Origin: Candidatus Altimarinota bacterium
GTDB taxonomy: Bacteria; Patescibacteriota; Gracilibacteria; BD1-5; UBA6164
DNA: 64,000 nucleotides
Assembly: GCA_028697205.1 (NCBI GenBank)
Contig: JAQVFO010000002.1
Location: 124,001 to 188,000, forward strand
Direction: 5' to 3'
The stretch's first letter is position 1. The number at the start of each line of letters is the position of its first letter. A model generated the notes under the pieces. That model did no database searches and was not told where the DNA came from. It saw only the letters and a program-made list of their open reading frames with translations. This document shows, one piece after another, positions 24,873-34,817 of the stretch. The position numbers and the translations under genes were made by a program.

Positions 24873-25535
24873 ATGGGAAATTTAAATTCACCAGAAAATT
24901 GAATGAATATTGAAATATTAAGATATCAAGAGATTGAAAAGAAACTTAATAAATTAGAACAAAAATCACAAGAAAGAGTAGCTTTAAGTCTACTTAATAG
25001 TTATCAACCAGAAAAATATCCGGTTGATTTAGCTATTGATAGAAAAAATAACCAATATTATATAATTTCGTGAAATGAAGTTCTAAAAATTCGTTTAGAT
25101 TACAAAAACTTAGAATCTTATCTAAAACAAATAAAAACTCTATTAGATACTAATAATGAGTTAATGTTAAAATGACAATTTAGTTTTAGAACAATATATG
25201 AAGATAATATTTGACCTTGGAATAAAAAATTAATAGAACATAAAGATAAAGGGATAGGACAACTAGAAAGGAAAAAAGAAATAGAATGAATGAATAATTT
25301 AGTTGAAGAAATGTATAGATTTGCTAAAAATGTAAAATGAGAAAAAATTGATTCAATTAATACTGATGATAGCGCATTAAGATCTTGAGTTTTATGAACT
25401 CCAGATACATCTGAAATTCAAGAAATAAAAAGAAAAATGGATAATAATACTTCTATCCGTTATGAAGAATATAATATGCCGAATAATCCTCCTTTATACA
25501 GAAAAATAAATAAAAATGCAACTATAAAAACCTAA
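24873..25535 (+). CDS. Cytoplasmic protein of unknown function, 220 aa
   Basis: No family recognised. There is no signal peptide or membrane segment; the first 50 residues are charged and helical (LRYQEIEKKLNKLEQKSQER), possibly a coiled coil, followed by an alpha/beta-looking middle (ISGNEVLKIRLDYKNLESYL). Glycines are mostly TGA, typical of genuine genes here. It has its own promoter candidate and terminator, so it is probably a single-gene unit. The tail (PPLYRKINKNATIKT) is polar. It resembles the 421-aa protein at 36368 only in general style. Confidence 0.8.
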
Positions 25536-25562
25536 AAAGAAGCAATAATTGCTTCTTTTTTT
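25534..25562. terminator. Bidirectional terminator between convergent genes
   Basis: A 12-bp perfect stem (AAAAAGAAGCAA) with a three-base loop and a T run. It overlaps the stop of the 220-aa gene and touches the stop of the minus-strand nucleotidase gene. Confidence 0.8.
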
Positions 25563-26148
25563 ATATAATTATTTCTCACCAATTTTTCACTCTTATAATA
25601 TTTTCATGATTTATATTTTGCCAATTATTCCAAGGTTTCTCAATTAGATGAGCTTTTATTCATTTATTTGCTAAATCCAAAGCATAATCAAAATTATCTT
25701 CAATTATTTCTGTAATTCATAATTCAATACATATTTCTGATTTATCCCTACTTTTTTCCTTATGAAAATGATTTGCATAAATTATATCATCAAATATTCA
25801 ATTATAATGCTTAGATAACCATTTTTCAGTGTAATTTTTAAACAAATCCTCTCTTCTAGCTGTAATAATCATTAAGCCAAATCAATTAGACTTGATTTCT
25901 TGTAATCTGTCTTTTGCTCATAATACAGGCATAATTTCTAATTTCTCTAAGTCGTCTAGCATTGGCTTTTAAAACCATTCAACTGAATCTTCTAAATTTA
26001 TTTCATATTTTTTATGCAAATAATAATCTCTAACATTATCTTTTGAGATTTTTAAATTTCCTATCATATAATTATTATACTCCAAACATCTATCTAGTGT
26101 TTCTGCCAAAACTTCATCCAAGTCAACTCAAATTATTTTCTTTTTCAT
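25561..26148 (-). pseudogene. 5'(3')-deoxyribonucleotidase-like HAD protein broken by an in-frame TAA
   Basis: The frame from ATG 26148 reads MKKKIIGVDLDEVLAETL, the DxDxV nucleophile motif of HAD nucleotidases (NT5C family), and later has LMIITARREDL (motif II with Thr) and IIEDNFDYALDLANKGI (motif IV). A TAA at 25969..25971 (codon 60) interrupts it just before KPMLDDLEKLEIMPVLGAKD. Homology appears to continue in the same frame on both sides, so a single substitution or sequencing error explains it better than a frameshift. An ATG three codons past the stop could restart translation, but that product would lack the catalytic aspartates. Intact family members dephosphorylate deoxynucleoside monophosphates. 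Total length without the stop would be 195 aa, normal for the family. Confidence 0.75.
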
Positions 26149-26247
26149 AATCAAATATAATTTTAATAAATTGTCAAAACCATTTTTTAGATTTTTTATA
26201 TTTAATGTGATAGAATTATATAGATTATATAAATAAAAACAATCCAA

Positions 26248-29097
26248 ATGAATAAATTGTTTTACATAATAGTTGCATTTCTATATACAAAAAATATTAC
26301 ATTTGCTAGACTAGTCTGATGAAGTAATACTCTTAATAGTGCAAAAAGTACTCCAGTTGAAACTTGATGATTTTTTTCAAGTACTTATGATTTTTTATAC
26401 TCTATTTTTTCTCTTTTATTATCAATCGCTGTAATAATTATATGATTTATATTAATAAAAAAATTTATAAGATTAGTTTTTGAAATATATTATGCTAAAA
26501 ATTTAGTATACATAAAAATTACTCTTCCTAGAAATGATAGTAAACTAGATAAAGAAAAGGAAACAAAAAAAGATTTTAAAGAAAAAATATGAATAATGTC
26601 TATGTTTTTTAAAGCTACTCATAAATTAAGTGAAGTAGGTTTTAAAGAAACAATTACTAACCGTATATTTAGACATGCAAAATTATCATTAGAACTTGTT
26701 TATGATAAATGAGAAGTTTATTTTTACATAGTAACATTCAAAAACTTTCTAAATCTTGTAACTCAACATATTACTTCAATATATACAGATGCTGAAGTTA
26801 AAGTTATAAATCCAAAAGAAGAATATATAGATTTGAGGGAAAGTTGATATAATTTAAGATGTGCTTCATTATCAAAAGAAAATGATGATGTATTTCCAAT
26901 AAAATCGTTTAAATATCTTGAAGATGATCCTATTAATAACTTTACTAATGTATTTGGATGACTTTGAAAAGATGATAAAGCTGTTTTTCAAATAGTAATT
27001 AAACCAGTATGATCTAATTGGAATAAAAAAGCAAAAAAAGCTGCATGACTTGTATCAAAATGAATGTATAAAAAGAAAAAACAATTTAAATATTTTGATT
27101 TGTTATGGAATCCAATCGTTGCACTTATACAATGACCTCAAGATATGATAGCAAATCAAAATAATGCCCCATGAGCAAGTTCATGAGATGCATACAAGAT
27201 TTTTAATCAAGCCGAAACAGAAAGTCAAAAAATAATGTGAGAAGCTGCAAGTCAACCAGCTTATAAAGCATCTATAAGAGTTTTAGTTAGTAGTCCAAAT
27301 GAGGATGTAAGTTTAGATTGAACTCATGCAATTATATGAGCTGCATCTATTTTTACTGATGAATATAATAACTCATTAGATAATCCTCAAGTAAGAGAAG
27401 ATTGATTGCATTTTATATTTACTCCTATGATATATTTTTGATACAAATATAAACTTTTATGATTTTTTCAAAATACCTCAACATTTTCAACTGATGAAGT
27501 ATCTACAATGTACCATTTCCCTGATATAAATTATAATAAATCCCCATTAATAAAATGGTTAGATTACAAAAAATTATCTCCTCCTCATAATTTAAAAGTT
27601 CCTCAAGTCCCAACTATTTTAGAGGAAAAATTAGCTAACTGAGAAACTAAATTAATGCAAAGAACTCTTTGATGATTTCCTATTTTTAAAGATGCTTCTT
27701 TAATGTGATGGAATGAATATAGAAATAAAAAAACTCCTATATATTTCAATAAAAAAGATAGATGAAGACATCATTATATTATTTGAAAATCTTGAGGTTG
27801 AAAATCTGTTTTTATAGATTATATGGCAAGACAAGATATACGGAATTGAGATTGAGTTTGTGTAATTGATCCACATGGTGACTTAGTTGAAAGTATATTA
27901 AAATACATTCCTAAAGAAAGAGCAAAAGATGTAATAGTATTTGATCCATCAGATGATGAAAGACCTATGTGATTAAATATATTGGATATAATATCTGAAG
28001 ATCCAGAAATGAGAGTAAGAGAAATGGATAGAGCTGCTCTTGACGCTACTGAAATATTTATAAAAATCTTTGGTGATGAAATATTTGGTCCTCGTATTCA
28101 ACATTATTTCCGTAATTGAGCTTTAACTTTAATGGAAGATAAGGAAGATGGTTGAACTTTGATAGATGTTCCAAGACTTTTTGTTGATGATGCTTTTATG
28201 AGATACAAAACTTCAAAAATAAAAAATCCTGTTGTTAAATCTTTTTGGCAACATGAATATGCAAATACTTGAGATAGAGAAAAACAAGAAATGATTCCAT
28301 ACTTTTCTGCTAAGTTTGGACCATTTATTACAAATACTACAATTAGAAATATTATAGGACAAACAAAATCTGCTTTCAATCTAAGAGAAATAATGGATAA
28401 TCAAAAAATCCTTTTAGTAAATCTTTCAAAATGAAAAATATGAGCATTAAATGCGCAATTACTTTGATTAATTTTTGTATCAAAGGTAAATATGGCAGCT
28501 ATGAGTAGAGCAAATATTCCAGAAGAACAAAGAAAAGATTTTTTCTTATATGTTGATGAATTTCAAAATTTTGCAACAGACACATTTTGAGAAATACTTT
28601 CAGAAGCTAGAAAATATCGTTTAGCACTTATTATGGCTCATCAATTTATAGCACAAATTGGATGAAGTGGTGAAAAATATAAATCAACTTGAAAGCCAGC
28701 AATTAAAGATGCAGTTTTCTGAAATGTATGAACAATAATGAGTTTCAAAGTTTGAGCTGAAGATGCAGAATATTTAGAAAAAGAATATGCTCCAGCTCTT
28801 TCACAACAAGACATAATATGAATTGCAAATTACACAACTTATTGTAAACTAAATATAGATAATGCCTCATCTCGTCCTTTTGATTTCAAAACTATTTGGG
28901 ATGAAAAATACAAAAATGATAAAGCTTCTGAAATAATAAAAGAATATAGTAGAAAAAAATATGGTAGAAAGAAAAAATATGTAGACTTAGAAATAGAGGC
29001 AAGACTTGGTATAACTTCTTTAGATAATGATATGGCAAATGCTCCTTCAAGCTGAGAAATAGCAAGTAGTGAGCCACTAAATAATGAAATAAAATAA
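26248..29097 (+). CDS. VirD4/HerA-type T4SS-like ATPase, 949 aa
   Basis: Membrane-anchored ATPase of the CPR 'type IV secretion DNA-binding / DUF87-TraM recognition' group. A signal-like N-terminus and one TM helix (SIAVIIIGFILIKKFI, about residues 55-75) precede a domain with KITLPRND and FYIVTFKNFLNLV, characteristic of this group. The motor carries Walker A IIGKSGGGKS (about 511-520, with three glycines as TGA), VIDPHGDLVE, a Walker B/DExx-like FFLYVDEFQNF (about 765-775) and MAHQFIAQIG, a TraG/VirD4-type sensor. It would couple ATP hydrolysis to moving DNA or protein across the membrane. It is first of four plus-strand genes closed by a terminator; the next three are pilin-like membrane proteins, which supports a dedicated secretion or pilus system. 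The promoter lies in 26149-26247 (TATA-rich), box uncertain. Confidence 0.85.
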
Positions 29098-29135
29098 AAT
29101 TATTTAAAAATTTATAATTTAAAAAATCATATACT

Positions 29136-30113
29136 ATGTTTAAAAAAATAATATTACTTCTAGTACTTATATCATTAAGTTTTATATCTTGATCTAATGT
29201 ATTTGCAGGAAATGCTCTTGATTGACAAGTAAATACAAGTTTAAATTGAAACATATCAAATAATAAAACAAATGACCCTTTAAATAGTCTTATAAATAAT
29301 TCCGATAATAATTTTTATGGAACAAGTGCAACATGAGCTAATTGAATAAAAAACACTCTTGTCCAAATCGCAAAAGATATAAAAAATTTATTTTTTGTAT
29401 TAGCAACTATATTTTTCTTACTAATAACTTTAAGATTAATTTTTGCTGAAAATACAGAAGAAGACTTTTGAAAATATAAAAAATGAATAATTTGGATAAC
29501 TATGTGACTAGTCGTTATGCAAGTAGCATTTTATTTTGTAGTTGCAATATATGACAGATGAGCTTGAGCAACACTAGCAGATAGTTTATTAACAAATGTT
29601 ATAAAACCTTTATTAAACTTATTATCAACTCTAGCATCAATATTTTTCTTATGAATTGCTTTATATAGTTTCTATAGATTAATCTCAGCTTGATGAAATG
29701 AAGAGAAAATCAAAAACTGAAAAAATTCAATTATCTATGCAATACTTTGAATGGCATTAGTTAAATTTGCATCAAAAATAGTTGAAACAATTTACTGAAA
29801 ATATGTTTGTAATATAAGTCCTTTATGAGTTCAAGAGTGTTGAATACAAAAGGTTTGAGATTTAAGTTGATTTTCAAAAATATTTTTGGATTTAATTAAT
29901 TGGTTAAATTGATTTGTTGCAATTGTTACAGTACTTATGATTTTATATGCATGAAGTTTAATTTTATTTTCATGATGAGATGATGAAAAATTGAAAAAAT
30001 GAAAAAATATTATAGTATATGCATTAATATGAATATTAATACTCGTTATAAGTTATTTAATTCTTACTTTCTTCATCTGACCTAATTGAAGTAATATAAC
30101 AACAACTCCTTAA
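29136..30113 (+). CDS. Membrane protein with repeated T4SS-pilin-like hairpins, 325 aa
   Basis: A signal peptide (MFKKIILLLVLISLSFISG, mature start after NVFA) is followed by about six hydrophobic helices. Three helix-loop-helix units can be traced: a degenerate one (FAENTEEDFGKYKKG), then SAGGNEEKIKNGKNSIIYAI and SGGDDEKLKKGKNIIVYALI. The loop G-G-[ND]-[ED]-E-K-[IL]-K-x-G-K-N is the hallmark of the VirB2/TrbC-like pilin proteins of CPR. One protein thus seems to contain three fused pilin units. A pair of Cys lies in a loop (YVCNISPLG, EECGI-like context). It starts 38 bases after the ATPase gene, consistent with co-transcription. Function as a multi-unit pilus or channel subunit is inference. 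Confidence 0.75.
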
Positions 30114-30138
30114 AAATTTATATTTTTACATAAATTAT

Positions 30139-31050
30139 ATGTTTAAAAGATTTCTATTAAAATTTCTTCTATTTTTACCCCTAGTATTTTTACTTTTACC
30201 TTCACATAGTTTTGCTTGAGCTATTACAATTTGATGAACTTCTGAAATACAAAAGGTTTCATTAAATAATGGATCTAGCTCTGACATTGTATCAACTATT
30301 GAAAACACATGATTTTCATTATTGAGAACAATAAAAATTATACTAATATGACTTTTTGTTATATATATGGTTTATGCATGAGCAAAAATGATTATGTCTA
30401 TGTGAACTGATGAAGATAAAATAAAAAGTGCTAAAAAACAAATTTGGTATGCACTTATATGAATAATTTTTGTAAATATTCCTTGAACTATTTATGAAGC
30501 ATTTTACAAGCCTTCAAATTGAAGTATATGATGATCTATATGAAGTTCATGGAATTCAAAAACACAAAGTTTTGCAGACACTATATTTATTAATTGAAGT
30601 GCTTTTGACTATTTAATTAATAGTGTAGTTTGGATGCTTGAAGTTGTTATATTTTGGTGAGCTATATTTATTCTTGTATATTCATGAATAAAATTAATAT
30701 TATGATGAAAAGATACAAAAATCGTACAAGAATCAAAAATGAAATTACTTTACTCAATTATGGCACTTATACTTGTATGATTTATTGAAGCATGGAAAAA
30801 TTTTGCATTTGGATGACAAATTGCAAGTTGAATAAGTTTATTTAAAACCCTTGCAAATTTAATATTATTCTTAGCTGCACCAATTGCTATATTTTATTTA
30901 AGTTTAGCGTGATATTATTACATTACATCTTGATGAAATGATGAAAAAATAAAAAAAGCAAAAAATATAATTACTTATGTACTTTTATGAGGACTTATAT
31001 TTTTAGCTTCATACACTTTCCTACTTGAATTGTGAACATTTAATTCTTAA
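30139..31050 (+). CDS. Second membrane protein with repeated T4SS-pilin-like hairpins, 303 aa
   Basis: Same architecture as the gene 25 bases upstream: signal peptide (MFKRFLLKFLLFLPLVFLLL, mature after SHSFA), then paired helices. Units: SMGTDEDKIKSAKKQIWYAL, then GGKDTKIVQESKMKLLYSI, then SGGNDEKIKKAKNIITYVLL. The first and third carry the full D/N-D/E-E-K-I-K loop; the middle one has diverged. The pattern implies an origin by duplication and fusion of a single pilin-like gene, in parallel with 29136-30113. It overlaps no neighbour; the next ATG is 9 bases after its stop. Presumably part of the same membrane complex as the ATPase at 26248. Confidence 0.75.
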
Positions 31051-31059
31051 TTACACCTT

Positions 31060-31485
31060 ATGAGAAAATTATTATTGATTTTATCTATACCAACTCTCTT
31101 ACTAATCAATTTTTGAATAACTAATGCAGAGTGAGAAACTCCTACTACTTTAACAATAGAAGTTACAGAACAAGTTCCATGAGCTAAATGTGATACATGA
31201 AGTATAAATAGTAGCTGAACAAAAATATATAAATGTACTGTTGAAAGATGATTTGGTACTGTTAAATCAACAATCTGAGCTATTATTAAATATTTTACAT
31301 ATATAACATGACTAGCTTGAGTGCTTTACATAATTATTAACTGAATTATGCTTTCAATGTCATGATTGGAACAAAGTATGAAAGAAACAGCAAAAAAACA
31401 CATTCAAAAAGTCCTTATCTGATTAGTATTACTTCTTCTATCGTGAGTTTTACTAAATCTTATAGCTCCATGGATATATCAATAA
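31060..31485 (+). CDS. Single-unit T4SS pilin-like protein, 141 aa
   Basis: A signal peptide (MRKLLLILSIPTLLLINFGI, mature after TNA) is followed by a polar segment with two Cys (AKCDTGS, IYKCTVE; potential disulfide) and then one helix-loop-helix unit (LSMSGLEQSMKETAKKHIQK loop). It is the shortest of the three pilin-like proteins and ends the four-gene cassette immediately before a terminator. In size it resembles the protein at 225-644. The polar Cys-bearing head could be surface-exposed in an assembled structure (inference). Confidence 0.75.
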
Positions 31486-31514
31486 AAAAAGAATTGCAAT
31501 GCAATTCTTTTTTT
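31484..31514. terminator. Bidirectional terminator between the T4SS-like cassette and mutL
   Basis: Stem A-run plus GAATTGC / GCAATTC plus T-run, 14 bp with an AAT loop. It starts within the stop codon of the 141-aa gene and ends 2 bases from the mutL stop. Confidence 0.8.
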
Positions 31515-31515
31515 A

Positions 31516-33384
31516 TTATCTTTCATATTTCTTTTTAAGATCTTGTAAATCTATTTCAAAAATAACAGGTCTTCAATGTGGACAAGTCGATGAATAAGTC
31601 AAAACACTATCATTTAATAATTTATTCATCTCAAATAAATTTAATTTATTTCAAAATTTTATAGCAGATCTACAAGCAGTGTAAGCCCAGATTTTATTTT
31701 TTACTTCATCTAAATTAACTGATTTTCAGGTATTAAATTCTCAAATATCATTTATTATTCATAAAAATATATTTTTTATATTCTCTTTTTTTATAAAATT
31801 TGGTATTGAACTTAAAAGTAAAGTTAATCAAGATAGTACCTCAAATTCAAATCACATATCAAAAAATACTTCTTTATAACTTTCTAGTATAGAAAGTTCT
31901 TTTGCTGTTAAATTTAAACTTTCTTGAACAAGTAATTGTTGAGATGTATTATCTAAGTTTTTTTTCACAAGTTTTTCAAATATAACTCTTTCTGCTAATG
32001 CATGTTGATCTAAAATTAATAATTTATCTTCTGCTTCAACAATTATATAACTATTAAATGCTTGTCATATTATTTTTCAAACATGAGTGTAATGTAAATC
32101 ATTTGAAGATTCTACGTTTGTTTCATCAATCTCTATGTTTCACATCAAGACTTTGCTGAAATTAATTGAATCTCTTATAGTTGTTTGCGAAGGATTTGCT
32201 GATATATCTTTATAGGGAGAATATGATTTAAATTTAGTCCCAGATCAAGTATAATAACTTGTTTGTGATTCCTTAGAAGAATATACTTTTCATTGTACTT
32301 GCTGAATTTGTCACTCTTGTTTAAGTCAAAAATCAATTAATCCTGTATTATCAGTAAGATCTGTGTTTTCATCTCATCATCATTTATTTACTAATGTACT
32401 ATTCTCAAGTTTTCAAAAAACTGCATGATAAAATGCCCTATAAATTTCTTGTTCTCTTGCAAACCTTACTTCTTGTTTTCTAGGATGTACATTTACATCA
32501 ATTTCTTCAGGATTTACATTTAAATTAAGTATATACCCTGGATAACTATTATAAGGAATAAACCTATTATATGCCTCATTTATAGCTTTAAAAATTAATG
32601 GAGAACTTATTACTCTTCAATTTATAAATATTGCTTGTCTATTTTTATTTAAAAAACTTACTTTTGGATTTGAAATATATCAAGTTATATGTAGCCCTGA
32701 AAAAGAAAAATCTATTTCTAATAAATTATTATAAAAATCTTCTCAATAAATATTATAAATACGAGTTTTTAAATCTTCATTTTCTTTGTATTTAAATACT
32801 TGTCTGTCATCGCTTACAAATTCAAATCATATATGTGGGTAAGCAAGTGAAATATTATTTAAAAAATCATAAATATGACTATACTCTGTTCTCTCTTTTT
32901 TTAGGTAATTTAACCTTGCAGGAGTATTAAAAAATAAATTTGAAACTATGATTTTTGTTCAAGAATTTATAGTTTCATTTTTGATTTTCTGTTTTTCTCA
33001 TCAGATAACCTCTAAAGAACTTCATGATATATCTTTTAAAGTTTTTGTAATAATCTTAAATTTTGAAACTGCTGAGATTGATGATAAAGCTTCTCATCTA
33101 AATCAAAAGGTCATAACCTTATGTAAATCTTCTAAATTTTTAATTTTTGATGTTGTATGTTTTTCTGTTAATATTTCTAAATCATCTTTTTCGATTCACT
33201 TTCAATTATCACTTATAATTATTTCATCTATTCATCAAGCCTTTATTTCTACTTTAATACTAGATGCTTTTGCATCAATTGAATTTTCAACAAGCTCTTT
33301 TACTACTGAATTTGGCCTTTCTACAACTTCTCAAGCAGCAATTTGGTTTGCAAGTATTTTTGGTAATTTCTGAATAATTCACAT
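31516..33384 (-). CDS. mutL: DNA mismatch repair protein MutL, 622 aa
   Basis: GHKL ATPase of mismatch repair. The N-terminus reads [20 protein letters not shown] and [14 protein letters not shown], the nucleotide-binding motifs of MutL; the TGA codon in AAGEVV is a conserved glycine and confirms the code. The C-terminal domain carries [11 protein letters not shown] (residues 459-466 for DQHALAER), the DQHA(x)2E(x)4E-type endonuclease metal motif, and ends with CPHGRP, the zinc-binding motif of the nicking MutL class. The length of 622 aa is usual. The start at 33384 leaves the normal ten residues before NQIAAGEV. mutS is not in the window. Unusually, its start codon abuts a perfect hairpin (33389-33422). 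Confidence 0.97.
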
Positions 33385-33388
33385 AAAA

Positions 33389-33422
33389 AAATATAATCTT
33401 ATAAATTTATAAGATTATATTT
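33389..33422 (-). terminator. Perfect 17-bp palindrome immediately upstream of mutL
   Basis: Arm core ATATAATCTTATAAA, no loop spacer, followed on the minus strand by a seven-base T run that ends at the mutL ATG. It is best explained as the terminator of the 74-aa gene, but it also forms the whole leader of mutL for any transcript that enters from upstream. Confidence 0.7.
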
Positions 33423-33443
33423 AAAAAGTTGATTAAATAAAGA

Positions 33444-33668
33444 TTATTTATGTCTTTTTATTTTTGATTTTACAGCTTCTTTTACATTATCAGGAATATG
33501 ACTATATCATTCTATAATTTTTTTTATTTTTGTGTAATATCAAGTTATTTCATCAATTACTGAAAGAATTCTAAGAACCTTAAATAATGCTAAAGTTAAA
33601 AGAGTTCAAATAACTGAAATAAAAACTATAAGTACTATATACAAAGCTTCTAAAATTGTGATTGTCAT
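33444..33668 (-). CDS. Small single-pass membrane protein, 74 aa
   Basis: The N-terminal hydrophobic helix (LYIVLIVFISVIGTLLTLAL) carries one TGA glycine; a charged C-terminal half follows (YYTKIKKIIEGYSHIPDNVK) with a lysine-rich tail. No family recognised; the shape (short out-in anchor with a basic amphipathic tail) resembles small DUF948-like or divisome-associated proteins, but this is only a resemblance of layout. It lies 48 bases downstream of the thioredoxin-fold gene and ends at the hairpin before mutL, so those two genes may be one unit. Confidence 0.7.
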
Positions 33669-33716
33669 AAATTTATAATTTAGATGATAGTGAAATTTTT
33701 CCTAAAAATATCTAAC

Positions 33717-34202
33717 TTAAGCAATTTCTAAAACTGATTTTTCTATATCAAGAGTTAATCCTGTTACTATTTTATTTATTTTTTCTTCTCCTGCAACTAC
33801 TTTTAAAACTTTTTCATTTTCAAACATAACTAAACTAGGTAAAATACTTGTTTGATATTTTAGTAAATCAAGTCAGCTTATTCAAGTATCAACAATTTTT
33901 ATCTCTATATTTCTAGTCCATGATTTTGTGTAAACTACTGGAAGAATATATAATGCTTTCTTAAAAAAGTCACTTCATTTCTCAGCAAATATAACAATTA
34001 CTCTTTTACTAACTTCTTTTTTTGTTACATCATTATAATAATTTTTTGACTTTGATATAAATGATTCTAATCATTCTAAATCATTAATTGTAAAGCTAGA
34101 GTTTTGTATTACTTCAGCTCATTTTTCAATTGCTTCATTTGCAACACTTAATGCTTTTTCTTTTAATCAAAGCATTTTTCACTTTATTTCTTCAAAATTC
34201 AT
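33717..34202 (-). CDS. Thioredoxin-fold protein lacking the CxxC motif, 161 aa
   Basis: Cytoplasmic, no signal peptide. Residues 1-60 are helical and charged. From about residue 70 the pattern is thioredoxin-like: RVIVIFAEKGSDFFKKAL (beta strand and the place where CxxC would be), IEIKIVDTG, then TSILPSLVMFENEKVLKVV with the cis-proline of the fold (LPSLVMF, compare IPTLLLF). No cysteine occurs in the active-site position, so it is not expected to act as a disulfide reductase. It may be a binding or scaffolding version. It is divergent from rplS and upstream of a small membrane protein gene. Confidence 0.6.
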
Positions 34203-34284
34203 TTTAATTTTTATTAATAAATAATGTAAAGTTGCTATTATTTTATCACATAAACTATATTTTGTAAAAAAATCAATAATAAAT

Positions 34285-34312
34285 TTGATTATTTTATTTT
34301 TTTCTATATGAT
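34285..34312 (+). promoter_or_regulatory. Sigma70-type promoter for rplS
   Basis: TTGATT (34285-34290), 16-base spacer, TATGAT (34307-34312), about 31 bases before the ATG. The leader is AT-rich and has no Shine-Dalgarno sequence. Confidence 0.4.
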
Positions 34313-34343
34313 ATGCACGATTTTAAAATTAATTATAAAAAAT

Positions 34344-34691
34344 ATGACAAACAGTGAATTAATAAGAAAAATTCAATCAGAATATTTAAAAGATAGACCT
34401 GAAATTAGAACTGGTATGGAAGTTGAAGTTTCTCAAATTATAAAAGAATGAGGAAAAGAAAGAACTCAAAAGTTTAAATGAGTTGTAATTTGTACTGCTT
34501 GAAAAAGTCCTTTAGAAAAAACTATTACTGTTAGAAGAAAAGTTGGACCATTTGGAGTTGAAAAAATATTTGCTGTTCATTCTCCAACTATAAGTAATAT
34601 TGAAATATTGAGAACTTTTAAAGTTAGAAGAAAACATATCTGATTTATTAGAACTGCTATTGGTAAAGAAGCTAGACTAAAAGAAATTAGA
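34344..34691 (+). CDS. rplS: 50S ribosomal protein L19, 115 aa
   Basis: Large-subunit protein at the interface with the 30S subunit. Visible hallmarks are [19 protein letters not shown] (the G-D-x-V-x-V region), [27 protein letters not shown] and [10 protein letters not shown]. The last residues read GKEARLKRN before TAG. The length is normal for L19. Usual neighbours (rpsP, rimM, trmD) are absent; here it stands alone with its own promoter and terminator, upstream of gatA. Confidence 0.97.
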
Positions 34692-34704
34692 AATTAATTT
34701 AATA

Positions 34705-34732
34705 GACCAGTTAAAAACTGGTCTTATTTTTT
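34705..34732 (+). terminator. Intrinsic terminator of rplS
   Basis: A 9-bp stem AGACCAGTT / AACTGGTCT with a three-base loop, followed by TTATTTTTTG. Confidence 0.8.
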
Positions 34733-34743
34733 GTCTTAATAAT

Positions 34744-34770
34744 TTGTAAAAAATATTTTTTTCATATAAT
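34744..34770 (+). promoter_or_regulatory. Possible promoter for gatA
   Basis: TTGTAA (34744-34749) and a perfect TATAAT (34765-34770) with a short 15-base spacer, 48 bases before the ATG. Confidence 0.3.
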
Positions 34771-34817
34771 TACTCTATTAAATTTTTACATTTACTCTTT
34801 TAACTTTTAATTAATTT

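Noticed and set aside
32948-33373. Open frame on the plus strand opposite mutL
   Set aside because: It is the mirror of the mutL ATP-binding region; MutL motifs on the minus strand are unmistakable and the plus frame has no family features.
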